NCBI GenBank assembly: GCA_958295485.1
Contig: OY282354.1
Coordinates: forward strand, 2,467,417-2,531,416
DNA: 64,000 nt
DNA from: an uncultured Gammaproteobacteria bacterium
Lineage (GTDB): Bacteria; Pseudomonadota; Gammaproteobacteria; Eutrophobiales; Eutrophobiaceae
Reading direction: 5' to 3'
The position numbers and the translations under genes were made by a program. The first letter of the stretch is position 1. Every line of letters starts with the position of its first letter. Shown piece by piece: positions 39,201 through 44,612 of this stretch. A model generated the notes under the pieces. That model made no database searches and was not told the DNA's origin. It saw nothing but the letters and a program-made list of their open reading frames with translations.

Positions 39201-42200
39201 CACCGTCACCTGCTGGGTACTGGCCTTGCTCAGGGTCGCCGTGAACGTCAGCGTCGCCGAGCCGCTGTCCCCCTCCATCACGCTCGGCGAGTCGATGGAG
39301 ACGGTGACGCCGTCGTCGTTGACGATCGTCCCCGTGCCGGTGGCCGTCGAGATCATCGCGCCATTCGCGTTGCGCAGGGTCAGGGTCACGACCACCGTCT
39401 CGTTCGGCTCCTCGTCGGTGTCGCCGGTCACCGACACATCAAAGGTCTGGCTGGTCGTCCCCGGCGCGAAGTACAGACTGCCGCCGGTGATCGCCGTGTA
39501 GTCCGTCCCCGAAGTGGCCGTCCCGGTGCCCGCGTCCGCATCATACGCGTATAATGTTCGCCCGCTCGCCGCGCTCAAGGTCACCGTGAACGTCAGGTTC
39601 TTCGACCCGCTGTCCCCTTCGGTCACCCGCGGCGAGTCGATCGACATCGTCGGCGCCGCGTCGTTGTCCGTCAACCTGATCCGGCTTCTAATAAGCACAT
39701 TCACACCCAGATTGGGATCGATGAGTCCCACGTTCACGGAATTGTCGTTCTCGTCCAGCGCATCATCCGTCGGCGTCAATGTGAATGTCCTGGCGCCGCT
39801 CGCCGCCCCGGCGGCGATAGAGAGGTCGAAGGGCGTCACCTCCGCGAAGTCCACCGCCTCCGTGGTGGTGCCGGCGCCCACACTTACGCGCACCGTCTGG
39901 GCCTCGGCGAACCGGGTCGTGCCATCCACCGTCAGCGTCACCGTGATCGTGGTCGCCCCGTCGCCCTCGCCAACGCTGGTGGTGTCTGTCGTCAGAATGA
40001 CCAAGGTCGGCGCCGCGTCGTCGTCCGTCAACGTGATCGTGGCCGAGTTCACCGTCAGGCCGGACGATGTGCCGCTCACCGTCACCGTCTCGTTGGTCTC
40101 ATCCACCACATCGTCCGTCGGCGTCAGCGTGAAGCTCCCGGTCTTGCTCGCCGCCCTGGCGGGGATCGTAATGTTGAAGGACGACACCGCCGCGAAGTCC
40201 ACCGCCGTCGCTGTGCCGCTCCCCGACACGTTCACCTGCACCGTCTTGGCTGAGCTGAACCGGCCCGTGCCGTTCAACCTGGCCGTCACCGTGATCGTGG
40301 TCCCCCCGTCGCCCTCGTCCACGCTGTTGTCGTCCACCGTCAGCGTGATCGACGTCGGCGCCCCGTCGTTGTCCGTGAGGCTGATCGTGTCCGGGTTCAC
40401 CGTCAGGCCGGTCGATGTGCCGCTCACCGTGATGGTCTCGTCGGTCTCGTCGTCCGAGTCGTTCGTCGGCGTCAGCGTGAAGCTTCCGGTACCGCTCGCC
40501 GCCCCGGCGGCGATAGAGATGTTGAAGTTCGACACCGCCGCAAAGTCCACCGCCCCCGCCGTGCCGCTGCCCGCCACGCTCACCGTCACCGTCTTGGCCG
40601 CGCCGAACCGCGCCGCGCCGTCCACCGTGGCCGTCACCGTGATCGCGGTGGCCCCGTCGCCCTCGCCCACGCCGTCGTCGTTCACCGTCAGCGTGATCGA
40701 GGTCGGGGCGGCGTCGTCGTCGATGATCGTCCCGGTACCCAATGCCGTGCTGACGGTCGCGTTCCGGCCTCTCCATAAGAGCATCCCCACCGTCTCGTTC
40801 GCCTCGGCCAGGACGTCGCCTAGCACATATATAGTGGTGGTCTGACTGGTTGTCCCCGGCGCAAAGTTCAGTGTCCTTCCGCCGGGTCTCGTGTAGTCCG
40901 TAAACCGGGTCGCCGTGCTATCCTCATCGGAAATGTAAACTTCCACCGACACTTCCTTGTCGCTCGCCGCGCTCAGCGTCACCGTGTACGTCAGGATCGT
41001 CGAGTCGCTGTCCCCCTCGGTCACGCTCGGCGAGTCGATGGAGATGGTGACGCCCTCGTCGTTGACGATCGTCCCCGTGCCGGTCGATCTGGAGATTGTC
41101 GCGTTCACCGCGTTGCTCAGTCGCACCCGCACCGTCTCGTTCGGTTCCTCAGTGGTGTCACCAATCACCGACACGTCGATGGTCTGGCTGGTCGTCCCCG
41201 GCGCGAAGGTCAGCGTACCGCCGGTAATGGCCGTGTAGTCCGTCCCCGAAGTGGCCGTGCCGCCCGTCACCTCCGCCCAGTCCACCGTCACCTGCCGGCC
41301 GCTCGCGTTGCTCAGGGTCACCGTGAACGTCAGGTTCGTCGAACCGCTGTCCCCCTCGGCCACCCGCGGCGAGTCGATGGAGAATCTGCCTTGGTCGTCG
41401 TTGACGATCCTCCCCGTGCCGGTCGCCGTCCCGATCGTGGCGTTCACCGCGTTGCTCAGGGTCACCACGACCGTCTCCTCCGCCTCGTCCAGCGTGTCGC
41501 CGGTCACCAAGACGTCGATGGGCCGCCAGGTCATCCCCGCCGCGAAGGTCAGCGTGCCGCCGGTGAGCGCCGTGTAGTCCGTCCCGGACGTGGCAGTGCC
41601 GCCCGTCCCTTCCGCCCAGTCCACCGTCACCTGCTGGCTGCTCGCCGCGCTCAACCTCACCACGAACCTCATGGTACTCGAGCCGCTGTTCCCCTCGGTC
41701 GCGCTCGTCGATCTGATGGAGACCGTAGGCACGCTGTCCTGCGGTTCCGAGGGGCCGGCCCCGTCGTCGTCCTCGAGAGTCAGGCTCGCTCCGGTGACTT
41801 GGCCGATTCCCCGCGCGTTGCTCGCCGAACCGGTGACGATCACGCTCCGGTCCGCCTCCCCAATGTCGTTGTCCACCGCGTTGATCGTCGCCGTGTCGGA
41901 AGGGTTCGCGGTCTCCCCGGCGGCAATGGCGATCGTCGCATCCGAGCCCACCGCGTAGGCGTTCGCCAACGGCGAGATCGTGATCGTGGTGGCTTCGCTC
42001 GAGGCGTGGCTCAGCGCCGCCGACACCGTGGTCGAGCCGCCGTTCTCCGAAATCGAATCGTCCGCCACCGAAAGCGTCACCGTCGGCGCCCCGTCGTTGT
42101 CGGTGATTGTCCCCGTGCCGGTGGCCGTCGAGATCGTGGCGTTCGCCGCGTTGCTCAGGGTCACCACGACGGTCTCGTCCGCCTCGTCGGTCGTGTCGCC

Positions 42201-44327
42201 CGTCACCGACACGTCGAGGGTCTGGCTGGTCGTCCCCGCCGCGAAGGTCAGCGCGCCGCCGGTAATGGCCGTGTAATCCGTCCCGGAAGTGGCCGTGCCG
42301 CCGGTCCCCTCCGCCCAGTCCACCGTCACCTGCTGGCCGCTCGCCGCGCTCAACGTCACCGTGAACGTCAGGTTCGTCGCGCCGCTGTCCCCCTCGGTCA
42401 CGCTCGGCGAATTGATGGACAGCGTCGGCGCAGCGTCGTTGTCGGTGATCGTCCCCGTGCCGGTCGCCGTCGCGATCGCCGCGTTCGCCGCGTTGCTCAG
42501 GGTCACCGCGACGGTCTCGTCCGCCTCGTCGGTCGTGTCGCCAGTGACGGATACCGTGATGTCTTGGTTGGTCGTCCCCGCCGCGAAGGTCAGCGTACCG
42601 CCGGTAATCGCCGTGTAGTCCGTCCCCGAAGTGGCCGTCCCGGTCCCGGCGTCGGCGTAAGTCACCGTCACCTGCTGGTCGCTCGCCGCGCTCAACGTCA
42701 CCGTGAACGTCAGGTTCGTCGAACCGCTGTCCCCCTCCGTCATGCTCGGCGAGTCGATCGACAGCGTCGGCGTAGCGTCGTCGTCTGTGATCGTCCCGGT
42801 CCCGCTGGCCGTCGAGATCGTCGCGTTCGTCGCGCCGCTCAGCGTCGCGATCACTGTCTCGTTCGCCTCGTCCAGCGTGTCGCCGGTGACGGATACTGTG
42901 ATGTCCTGGCTGGTCGTCCCCGCCGCGAAGGTCAGCGCGCCGCCGGTAATGGCCGTGTAGTCCGTCCCCGAAGTGGCCGTGCCGCCCGTCCCTTCCGCCC
43001 AGTCCACCGTCACCTGCTTGCCGCTCGCCGCGCTTAGCTTCACCGTAAACGTCAGGTTCGTCGAACCGCTGTCCCCCTCCGACACGCTCGGCGAATTGAT
43101 CGATAGCGATGGGGCCTCGTCGTTATCCGTGATCGTCCCCGTCCCGGTCGCCGTCGAGATCGTGGCGTTCGCCGCGTTGCTCAGGGTCACCACGACGGTC
43201 TCGTCCGCCTCGTCCAGCGTGTCGCCGGTGACGGATACTGTGATGTCCTGGCTGGTCGTCCCCGCCGCGAAGGTCAGCGCGCCGCCGCTGATCGTCGTGT
43301 AGTCCGTCCCGGACGTGGCCGTGCCGCCCGTCCCTTCCGTCCAGTCCACCGTCACCTGCTGGCCGCTTGCGGCGCTCAGGGTTACCGTGAACGTCAGGTT
43401 CGTCGAGTCGCTGTCCCCCTCAGTCACGCTCGGCGAGTCGATTGACAGCGTCGGCGCATCGTCGTTGTCGGTGATCGTCCCCGTCCCGCTGGCCGTCCCG
43501 ATCGTGGCGTTCGCTGCGTTGCTCAGGGTCACCACGACGGTCTCGTTCGCCTCGTCCAGCGTGTCGCCGGTCACCGACACATCGAAGGTCTGGCTGGTCG
43601 TCCCCGCCGCGAAGGTCAGCGCGCCGCCGGTGATGGCCGTGTAATCGGTCCCGGACGTGGCCGTGCCGGTCCCGGCGTCGGCGTAGTCCACCGTCACCTG
43701 CTGGCCGCTTGCGGCGCTCAGGGTTACCGTGAACGTCAGGTTCGTCGAGTCGCTGTCACCCTCCGACACGCTCGGCGAGTCGATGGACAACGACGGTTCG
43801 GGGTCGTTGTCGGTGATCGTCCCCGTGCCGGTCGCCGTCGAGATCGTCGCGTTCGCTGCGTTGCTCAGGGTCGCGACGACGGTCTCGTTCGCCTCGTCCA
43901 GCGTGTCGCCGGTCACCGACACATCGAAGGTCTGGCTGGTCGTCCCCGCCGCGAAGGTCAGAGCGCCGCCGCTGATCGTCGTGTAGTCGGTCCCGGACGT
44001 GGCCGTGCCGGTCCCGGCGTCGGCGTAGTCCACCGTCACCTGCTGGCCGCTTGCGGCGCTCAGGGTTACCGTGAACGTCAGGTTCGTCGAGTCGCTGTCA
44101 CCCTCCGACACGCTCGGCGAGTTGATGGAGATCGTCGGATTCGGGGTCTGCGCGGCGACATCAGGCGCGGCGGCAAAGGCGAAGGCGAGGAGAAATAAGG
44201 GGACAAGGCGGGCTGGGGGGGGGGGGGGGGGGGGGGGGGGGGTGGAAGCGCGCCGCCGACAGGCGACCCATCGCTTCATACCCTCGAAGCTAAAGCGAAG
44301 AAGAGAAAGAGAAAAAAGCAGCGACAT
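21258..44327 (-). CDS. Giant Calx-beta repeat autotransporter, 7689 residues, probable surface adhesin
   Basis: A single uninterrupted frame of 23 kb. Residues 1-59 form an unusually long signal region. It has hydrophobic and Arg-rich segments, nine prolines encoded by a C tract, then a hydrophobic core ending V-A-A before Gln60. Residues about 64-6825 are about 60 tandem Calx-beta domains of about 114 residues (S-V-T-E-G-D-S-G at the start, G-T-G-T-I-T-D-N-D at the end), a fold that binds Ca2+ through such acidic termini. Next come a He_PIG-like Ig domain (about 6828-6920), one divergent Calx-beta, a Gly/Ala/Thr linker (about 7085-7245) and an autotransporter-like beta-barrel (about 7290-7670). 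The protein should cross the inner membrane by Sec and present the repeats outside. A ligand cannot be read. ATG 44279 is an alternative start. The gene is visibly more GC-rich than its flanks. Confidence 0.85.
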   Translation of the reverse strand: MSLLFSLSLLRFSFEGMKRWVACRRRASTPPPPPPPPPARLVPLFLLAFAFAAAPDVAAQTPNPTISINSPSVSEGDSDSTNLTFTVTLSAASGQQVTVDYADAGTGTATSGTDYTTISGGALTFAAGTTSQTFDVSVTGDTLDEANETVVATLSNAANATISTATGTGTITDNDPEPSLSIDSPSVSEGDSDSTNLTFTVTLSAASGQQVTVDYADAGTGTATSGTDYTAITGGALTFAAGTTSQTFDVSVTGDTLDEANETVVVTLSNAANATIGTASGTGTITDNDDAPTLSIDSPSVTEGDSDSTNLTFTVTLSAASGQQVTVDWTEGTGGTATSGTDYTTISGGALTFAAGTTSQDITVSVTGDTLDEADETVVVTLSNAANATISTATGTGTITDNDEAPSLSINSPSVSEGDSGSTNLTFTVKLSAASGKQVTVDWAEGTGGTATSGTDYTAITGGALTFAAGTTSQDITVSVTGDTLDEANETVIATLSGATNATISTASGTGTITDDDATPTLSIDSPSMTEGDSGSTNLTFTVTLSAASDQQVTVTYADAGTGTATSGTDYTAITGGTLTFAAGTTNQDITVSVTGDTTDEADETVAVTLSNAANAAIATATGTGTITDNDAAPTLSINSPSVTEGDSGATNLTFTVTLSAASGQQVTVDWAEGTGGTATSGTDYTAITGGALTFAAGTTSQTLDVSVTGDTTDEADETVVVTLSNAANATISTATGTGTITDNDGAPTVTLSVADDSISENGGSTTVSAALSHASSEATTITISPLANAYAVGSDATIAIAAGETANPSDTATINAVDNDIGEADRSVIVTGSASNARGIGQVTGASLTLEDDDGAGPSEPQDSVPTVSIRSTSATEGNSGSSTMRFVVRLSAASSQQVTVDWAEGTGGTATSGTDYTALTGGTLTFAAGMTWRPIDVLVTGDTLDEAEETVVVTLSNAVNATIGTATGTGRIVNDDQGRFSIDSPRVAEGDSGSTNLTFTVTLSNASGRQVTVDWAEVTGGTATSGTDYTAITGGTLTFAPGTTSQTIDVSVIGDTTEEPNETVRVRLSNAVNATISRSTGTGTIVNDEGVTISIDSPSVTEGDSDSTILTYTVTLSAASDKEVSVEVYISDEDSTATRFTDYTRPGGRTLNFAPGTTSQTTTIYVLGDVLAEANETVGMLLWRGRNATVSTALGTGTIIDDDAAPTSITLTVNDDGVGEGDGATAITVTATVDGAARFGAAKTVTVSVAGSGTAGAVDFAAVSNFNISIAAGAASGTGSFTLTPTNDSDDETDETITVSGTSTGLTVNPDTISLTDNDGAPTSITLTVDDNSVDEGDGGTTITVTARLNGTGRFSSAKTVQVNVSGSGTATAVDFAAVSSFNITIPARAASKTGSFTLTPTDDVVDETNETVTVSGTSSGLTVNSATITLTDDDAAPTLVILTTDTTSVGEGDGATTITVTLTVDGTTRFAEAQTVRVSVGAGTTTEAVDFAEVTPFDLSIAAGAASGARTFTLTPTDDALDENDNSVNVGLIDPNLGVNVLIRSRIRLTDNDAAPTMSIDSPRVTEGDSGSKNLTFTVTLSAASGRTLYAYDADAGTGTATSGTDYTAITGGSLYFAPGTTSQTFDVSVTGDTDEEPNETVVVTLTLRNANGAMISTATGTGTIVNDDGVTVSIDSPSVMEGDSGSATLTFTATLSKASTQQVTVNYADAGTGTATSGTDYTAITGGTLTFAVGTTSQTFDVSVTGDTTEEPNETVVVTLSGATNATISTATGTGTIVNDDGVTVSINSPDVIEGDSGSTNLTFTVTLNKASTQQVTVDYADAGSGTATSGTDYTAITGGTLTFAAGTTSQTFNVSVTGDGDVESNETVVVTLSNAANATIATATGTGTITDDDATPTLSIDSPSVTEGDSGSKNLTFTVTLSAASSQRVTVDYADAGTGTATSGTDYTAITGGTLTFAVGTTSQTFDVSVTGDRGVESNETVVVTLSNAANATIATATGTGTIIDDDATPLVSINSPRVAEGDSGSTNLTFTVTLSAPSGRQVTVDWAEVTGGTATSGTDYTAITGGTLTFAPGTTSQTIDVSVIGDTTEEPNETVRVRLSNAVNATISRSTGTGTIANDEGVTISINSPSVSEGDSDSTILTYTVTLSAASDKEVSVEVYISDEDSTATWNTDYVWNMDYVMSSSFRRTLIFAPGTTSQTTTIYVLGDVLAEANETVGMRLSRGRNATVSTALGTGTIIDDDAAPTSLTLTVNDDGVGEGDGATAITVTATVDGATRFGAAKTVSVSVAGSGTAGAVDFAAVTDFNITIAAGAASGTGAFTLTPTDDAVDETDETVTVSGTSTGLTVNPDTISLTDNDGASTSITLTVDDNSVDEGDGGTTITVTATLNGTGRFSSAKTVQVNVSGSGTATAVDFAAVTAFDISITAGAASGTGTFTLTPTDDVVDETNETVTVSGTSSGLTVNSATITLTDDDAAPASITLTVDDNSVGEGDGATTITVTLTVDGTTRFAEVQTMLVRVEGSRRTTDVGYAAVLPFYISIAAGAASGAGTFTLTLTDDALDKNDHRVRVIVTPPSSLEVNSNNAKITLTDNDAPPTASIDSPRVTEGDSGSKNLTFTVTLSAASGQGVGMEYEDAGTGTATAGTDYTAISRQWLVFPVGTTSQTLDVSVTGDTTEEANETVVVTLINAQRVTLATATGTGTIVNDDGVTVSIDSPSVTEGDSGSTNLTFTATLNKASTQQVTVDYADAGTGTATSGTDYTAITGGTLTFAAGTTSQTFDVSVTGDTLDESNETVVVTLSDATNATISTATGTGTITDDDDAPMLSIDSPSVTEGDSGSTNLTFTATLSAASGKQVTVDWAEGTGGTATSVTDYTAITGGTLTFPVGTTNQTFNVSVTGDTDEEPNETVVATLSNATNATIATATGTGTIVNDDGVTVSIDSPSVTEGDSGSTNLRFTATLSKSSADQVTVDYADAGTGTATSGTDYRAITGGTLTFAAGTTSQTFDVSVTGDTTEESNETVVVTLSDATNATIATASGTGTITDDDRPTLSIDSPSVTEGDSGTATLTFTVTLNKASADQVTVDYADAGTGTATSGTDYTAITGGTLTFAAGITSQTFSVSVTGDGDVESNETVVVTLSNAANATIATATGTGTITDDDATPALSIDSPSVTEGDSGSTNLTFTVTLSAASGRQVTVAYADAGTGTATSGTDYTAITGGTLTFAAGTTSQTFDVSVTGDTLDEANETVVVTLSGATNATISTASGTGTITDNDDAPTLSINSPSVTEGDSGSTNLTFTVTLSAASGQQVTVAYADAGTGTATSGTDYTAVTGGTLTFAVGTTSQTFDVAVTGDTLDEANETVVVTLSSPTNATIATASGTGTITDNDGAPTLSIDSPSVTEGDSGSTNLRFTVTLSAASGQQVTVQYADAGTGTATSGTDYTTITGGALTFAVGTTSQTFDVSVTGDTLDEANETVVVTLSSPTNATIATASGTGTITDNDATPTLSIDSPSVTEGDSGSTNLGFTVTLSAASGQQVTVQYADAGTGTATSGTDYTAITGGTLTFEAGTTSQTFNVSVTGDTLDESNETVVVSLSSPTNATVSNTAGTGTGTITDNDATPTLSIDSPSVTEGDSGSTNLEFTVTLSAASGRQVTVQYADAGTGTATSGTDYTAITGGALTFAVGTTSQTFDVSVTGDVLDEANETVVVSLSSPTNATISSTAGTGTGTITDNDATPSLSINSPSVTEGDSGSATLTFTVTLSAASGRQVTVDYADAGTGTATSGTDYTAITGGALTFAAGTTSQTFDVSVTGDVLDESNETVVVTLSNAANAMIATATGTGTITDNDTTPTLSIDSPSVTEGDSGSTNLRFTVTLSAASGQQVTVAYADAGTGTATSGTDYTAITGGTLTFAVGTTSQTFDVSVTGDTLDESNETVVVTLSNAGNATIATATGTGTITDNDATPTLSIDSPSVTEGDSGSTNLRFTVTLSAASGQQVTVAYADAGTGTATSGTDYTAVTGGTLTFAVGTTSQTFDVSVTGDTLDEADETVVVTLSGATNATIPTASGTGTITDNDGAPTLSIDSPSVTEGDSGSTNLRFTVTLSAASGRQVTVAYADAGTGTATSGTDYTAITGGTLTFTAGTTSQTFDVAVTGDTLDESNETVVVTLSNVANATISTASGTGTITDNDATPTLSIDSPSVTEGNSGSTNLGFTVTLSAASGQQVTVAYADAGTGTATSGTDYTAVTGGTLTFATGTTSQTFNVSVTGDTADESNETVVVTLSSPTNATIGTASGTGTITDDDGAPTLSINSPSVTEGNSGSTNLRFTVTLSAASGQQVTVDYADAGTGTATSGTDYTAITGGTLTFTAGTTSQTFDVSVTGDTLDEANETVIATLSGATNATISTASGTGTITDDDDAPTLSINSPSVTEGDSGSTNLRFTVTLSAASGQQVTVAYADAGTGTATSGTDYTAITGGTLTFAVGTTSQTFDVSVTGDVLAESNETVVVTLSGAANATISTASGTGTITDNDAAPTSITLTVDDNSVGEGDGATTITVTATVDGTTRFAAATTVTVSVGGSGTATAVDFATVSDFNIEIAAGAESKTGTFTLTPTDDALDEADETVTVSGASGSLTVNSATISLTDNDSAPTLSIDSPSVTEGDSGSKNLRFTVTLSAASGQQVTVAYADAGTGTATSGTDYTAITSGALTFAVGTTSQTFDVSVTGDTTDETDETVIATLSGATNATISTASGTGTIMDDDGAPSLSINSPSVTEGDSGSKNLRFTVTLSPASGQQVTVAYADAGTGTATSGTDYTAVTGGTLTFAAGTTSQTFDVSVTGDVLDEADETVIATLSGVTNATIATASGTGTITDDDDAPTLSIDSPSVTEGDSGSTNLRFTVTLSAASGRQVTVAYADAGTGTATSGTDYTAITGGTLTFAVGTTSQTFDVSVTGDTLDEANETVIATLSGAMNATIATASGTGTITDEDDAPTLSINSPSVTEGNSGSTNLTFTVTLSAASGQQVTVAYADAGTGTATSGTDYTAITGGTLTFAAATTSQTFDVSVTGDTLDEANETVVVTLSSPTNATIATATGTGTITDNDATPTLSINSPSVTEGDSGSTTLRFTVTLSAASGRQVTVDYADAGTGTATSGTDYTAVTGGALTFAVGTTSQTFDVSVTGDVLDEANETVVVTLSNAANATISTASGTGTITDNDGAPTLSIDSPSVTEGDSGSTNLRFTVTLSAASGQQVTVAYANAGTGTATSGTDYTAVTAGTLTFAVGTTSQTFNVAVLGDTLDEANETIVVTLSGATNATIATATGTGTITDNDDAPTLSINSPSVTEGDSGSTNLRFTVTLSAASGQQVTVAYADAGTGTATSGTDYTAVTGGTLTFAVGTTSQTFDVSVTGDTLDEANETIVVTLSGATNATISTASGTGTITDNDATPTLSINSPSVTEGDSGSTNLTFTVTLSAASGQQVTVAYADAGTGTATSGTDYTAITGGTLTFTAGTISQTFNVSVTGDTLDEANETVVVTLSSPTNATISTATGTGTITDNDATPTLSINSPSVTEGDSGSTNLTFTVTLSAASGQQVTVDWAEGTGGTATSGTDYTAITGGALTFAAGTTSQTFDVSVTGDTLDEPNETVVVTLSNAANATISTATGTGTITDDDGASTLSINSPSVTEGDSGSKNLTFTVTLSPASGQQVTVAYADAGTGTATSGTDYTAIAGGTLTFTAGATSQTFNVSVLGDTLDEVDETVVVTLSNPTNATISTATGTGAITDNDATPTLSINSPSVTEGDSGSTNLTFTVTLSASSGQQVTVAYADAGTGTATSGTDYTAITGGTLTFAVGTTSQTFDVSVTGDTLDESNETVVVSLSSPTNATISTGTGTGTITDNDGAPTLSINSPSVTEGDSGSTNLTFTVTLSAASGQQVTVQYADAGTGTATSGTDYTAIAGSTLTFAVGTTSQTFNVSVTGDTTDEVDETVVVTLSSPTNATISTGTGTGTITDNDGAPTLSINSPGVTEGDSGSTNLTFTVTLSAASGRQVTVAYADAGTGTATSGTDYTAITGGALTFAVGTISQTFNVSVTGDTLDESNETVVVSLSSPTNATISTATGTGTITDDDGASALSINSPRVTEGNSGSTNLTFTVTLSPVSTQQVTVAYADAGSGTATSGTDYAAIPGGTLTFPAGTALQEITVSVTGDTTVEPDETVVVSLSNPANALIGTGTGTGTIVNDDVSDPPPVDDAPSLSIDSPSVAEGDNEMVSLTFTVTLSPASSAQVTVDYVVTGTAASGTDYSAITGGTLTFPPGTTSQTITVSVMGDVLNEGDETIVVTLSNVRNAAIDTATGTGTITDDDSGPKLSIDSPSVAEGDSGSTTLTFTVTLSEALTEQVTVNYADAGTGTATSGTDYTAIPGGALTFAAGTTSQTFNVSVTGDVLDEADETVVVTLSNAVNAAIGAATGTGTITDDDAPPSLSIDSPSVPEGDDGLVTLTWTVTLSAASGRAVTVDYADAGTGTATSGTDYAALTAGTLTFAAGTTIQEITVSVTGDITEEPDETVVVTLSNAGNATIGTATGTGAITDDDALPTLSIDSPSVSEGDGGSRDLTFTVTLSAASTRQVTVDYADAGTGTATPGTDYAAITAGALTFPAGTTSQTFNVSVTGDVLDEADETVVVTLSNAGNATIGTGTGTGTITDDDEPPALSIDSPSVSEGDDGSVMTWTVALSAASGRTVTVDYADAGTGTATPGTDYAALAAGTLTFAAGTTSRTFDVLVTGDDDTEPDETVVVTLSNAGNATIGTATGTGTIVNDDIDLKPSFGSATIPDQSWIQNWVVPALTLPAATGGDGALTYALTPELPSGLSFDRTTRELSGTPTRALVATEYSLTATDEDGDTATLSFDIEVAGPIALSIEGAQAVEGEPVEFGITLSRPVPAAGVMLVVWRVTDGTALAHSDYAPPEGRRGEFTIAAGQDAAAVIVQTTNDDLVEDEETFTVTLVSASHAELGDAEATGRIVDDDLASLRGEALQWSLAAFGRTVATEAVDAIGQRFRPGGTPRATRATRAGLPDASPRDGTDTTGAGRGATGAGNGTTGAGNGAAGAGSGATGAGSGTAGAGSGATGAGNGATGAGNGTVGAGNAATGAGSGATGAGSGATGADWTTRAGETDALSRAGSGAGWMTGAGSGATGAGSGAAGAGNAATGAGNGATGADWTTRAGETDALSRAGSGAGWMTGAWRNFFLDSPAGASSPGGFSGPERSPRGEFLSQVAFETSLGATDDDDGGKGRQWTLWGRGSRSQFSGQSGTRITLDGKVNTGYLGADVRLAEGGPLLGVALSHSIGELDYRMAGAGLGEGQVDVDLSSVLPYGHWALNERVSFWGLLGIGWGKASLTDEFGRVTTDTEMQMAALGSRGELVTWRGVALALKGDAFVVNMEGSEWARGDAVMLPEVDADANRLRLMVEGRREWQPSAQQQLGLSLEFGGRWDGGDADTGMGTELGGGLEYRHAAWGLGIETRGRYLLGHTERAFEEWGASVALALDPGEEGIGPSLTLVPAWGEASSGVENMWRNERLLGTSLGDQETLAERGGWRPNRLRMELGYGFETRGPGLLKLYSALEEDGPGRRNWRLGSQVTGGWFTWSLELDRRENWGRSPEHGVFLRFGNGSGNTSPVASPFSN
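22590..23075. repeat. GC-rich 21-bp minisatellite encoding a TGAGxGx linker
   Basis: On the minus strand the unit encodes T-G-A-G-N-G-T-like heptapeptides. A 159-bp higher-order copy (GACAGCGCATCCG at 22621 and 22780) carries the segment D-W-T-T-R-A-G-E-T-D twice. It separates the last Calx-beta domain from the barrel and keeps the frame throughout. Confidence 0.85.
23850..44138. repeat. Tandem array of about 60 units of 342 bp (Calx-beta domains)
   Basis: Equivalent positions recur every 342 bp over long stretches, for example 26188, 26872, 27214, 27898, 28240, 28582 and 28924. Rare units of 348 bp occur, and a second domain type (start S-I-T-L-T-V-D-D-N-S-V-G-E-G-D-G) interrupts at about 30360-30700, 36530-37590 and 39660-40710. 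Neighbouring units are nearly identical at the DNA level, which implies ongoing homogenisation by recombination. The opposite strand is largely free of stops only because of this repeat structure. Confidence 0.9.
44215..44242. repeat. Homopolymer of 28 G in the signal-peptide region of the giant gene
   Basis: The run is 28 G on the plus strand (C on the coding strand). It encodes residues P30-P38 and part of T29, between the Arg-rich start and the hydrophobic core of the signal peptide. A change of one or two bases would shift the frame before the mature protein. Tracts this long are also hard to sequence exactly. Confidence 0.9.
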
Positions 44328-44612
44328 ATCAGAAACTGCTCAATTTATTGATAGACGAGTAACGATAACAACAAGGCGTTTCGCAGCTGAAACAAATGCT
44401 AAACGCGACCTGTGCAATCCCCATGTTGCCAAAGCTCTCTTTTGTGTCGGATTTGAAGAGTATTTGTTCGACTATAACATAGGCGCATGGAGTTTGTATT
44501 CTTTTTCTCAAAGTCATCGGACAAGACACCATTGAAGCTTTCATTAAACGCATTCTGTGCCGGCTTTCAAACAGGCATCATCAGACTACGCTAAAGAGGT
44601 CGAACTAGGCGT
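44328..44612. other. Intergenic region upstream of the giant gene and downstream of leuD
   Basis: This 285-bp AT-rich gap separates two minus-strand genes, so it should contain the promoter of the giant gene and the end of the leuCD transcript. I see no convincing -35/-10 pair, hairpin or gene in it. Confidence 0.4.

Noticed and set aside
41391..43037. 548-codon plus-strand open frame inside the giant gene, and dozens of 60-440-codon ones between 21.3 and 44.2 kb
   Set aside because: They are antisense shadows of the Calx-beta repeats: same 342-bp period, Arg/His-rich or Val/Pro/Ser-rich low-complexity translations, no domains.
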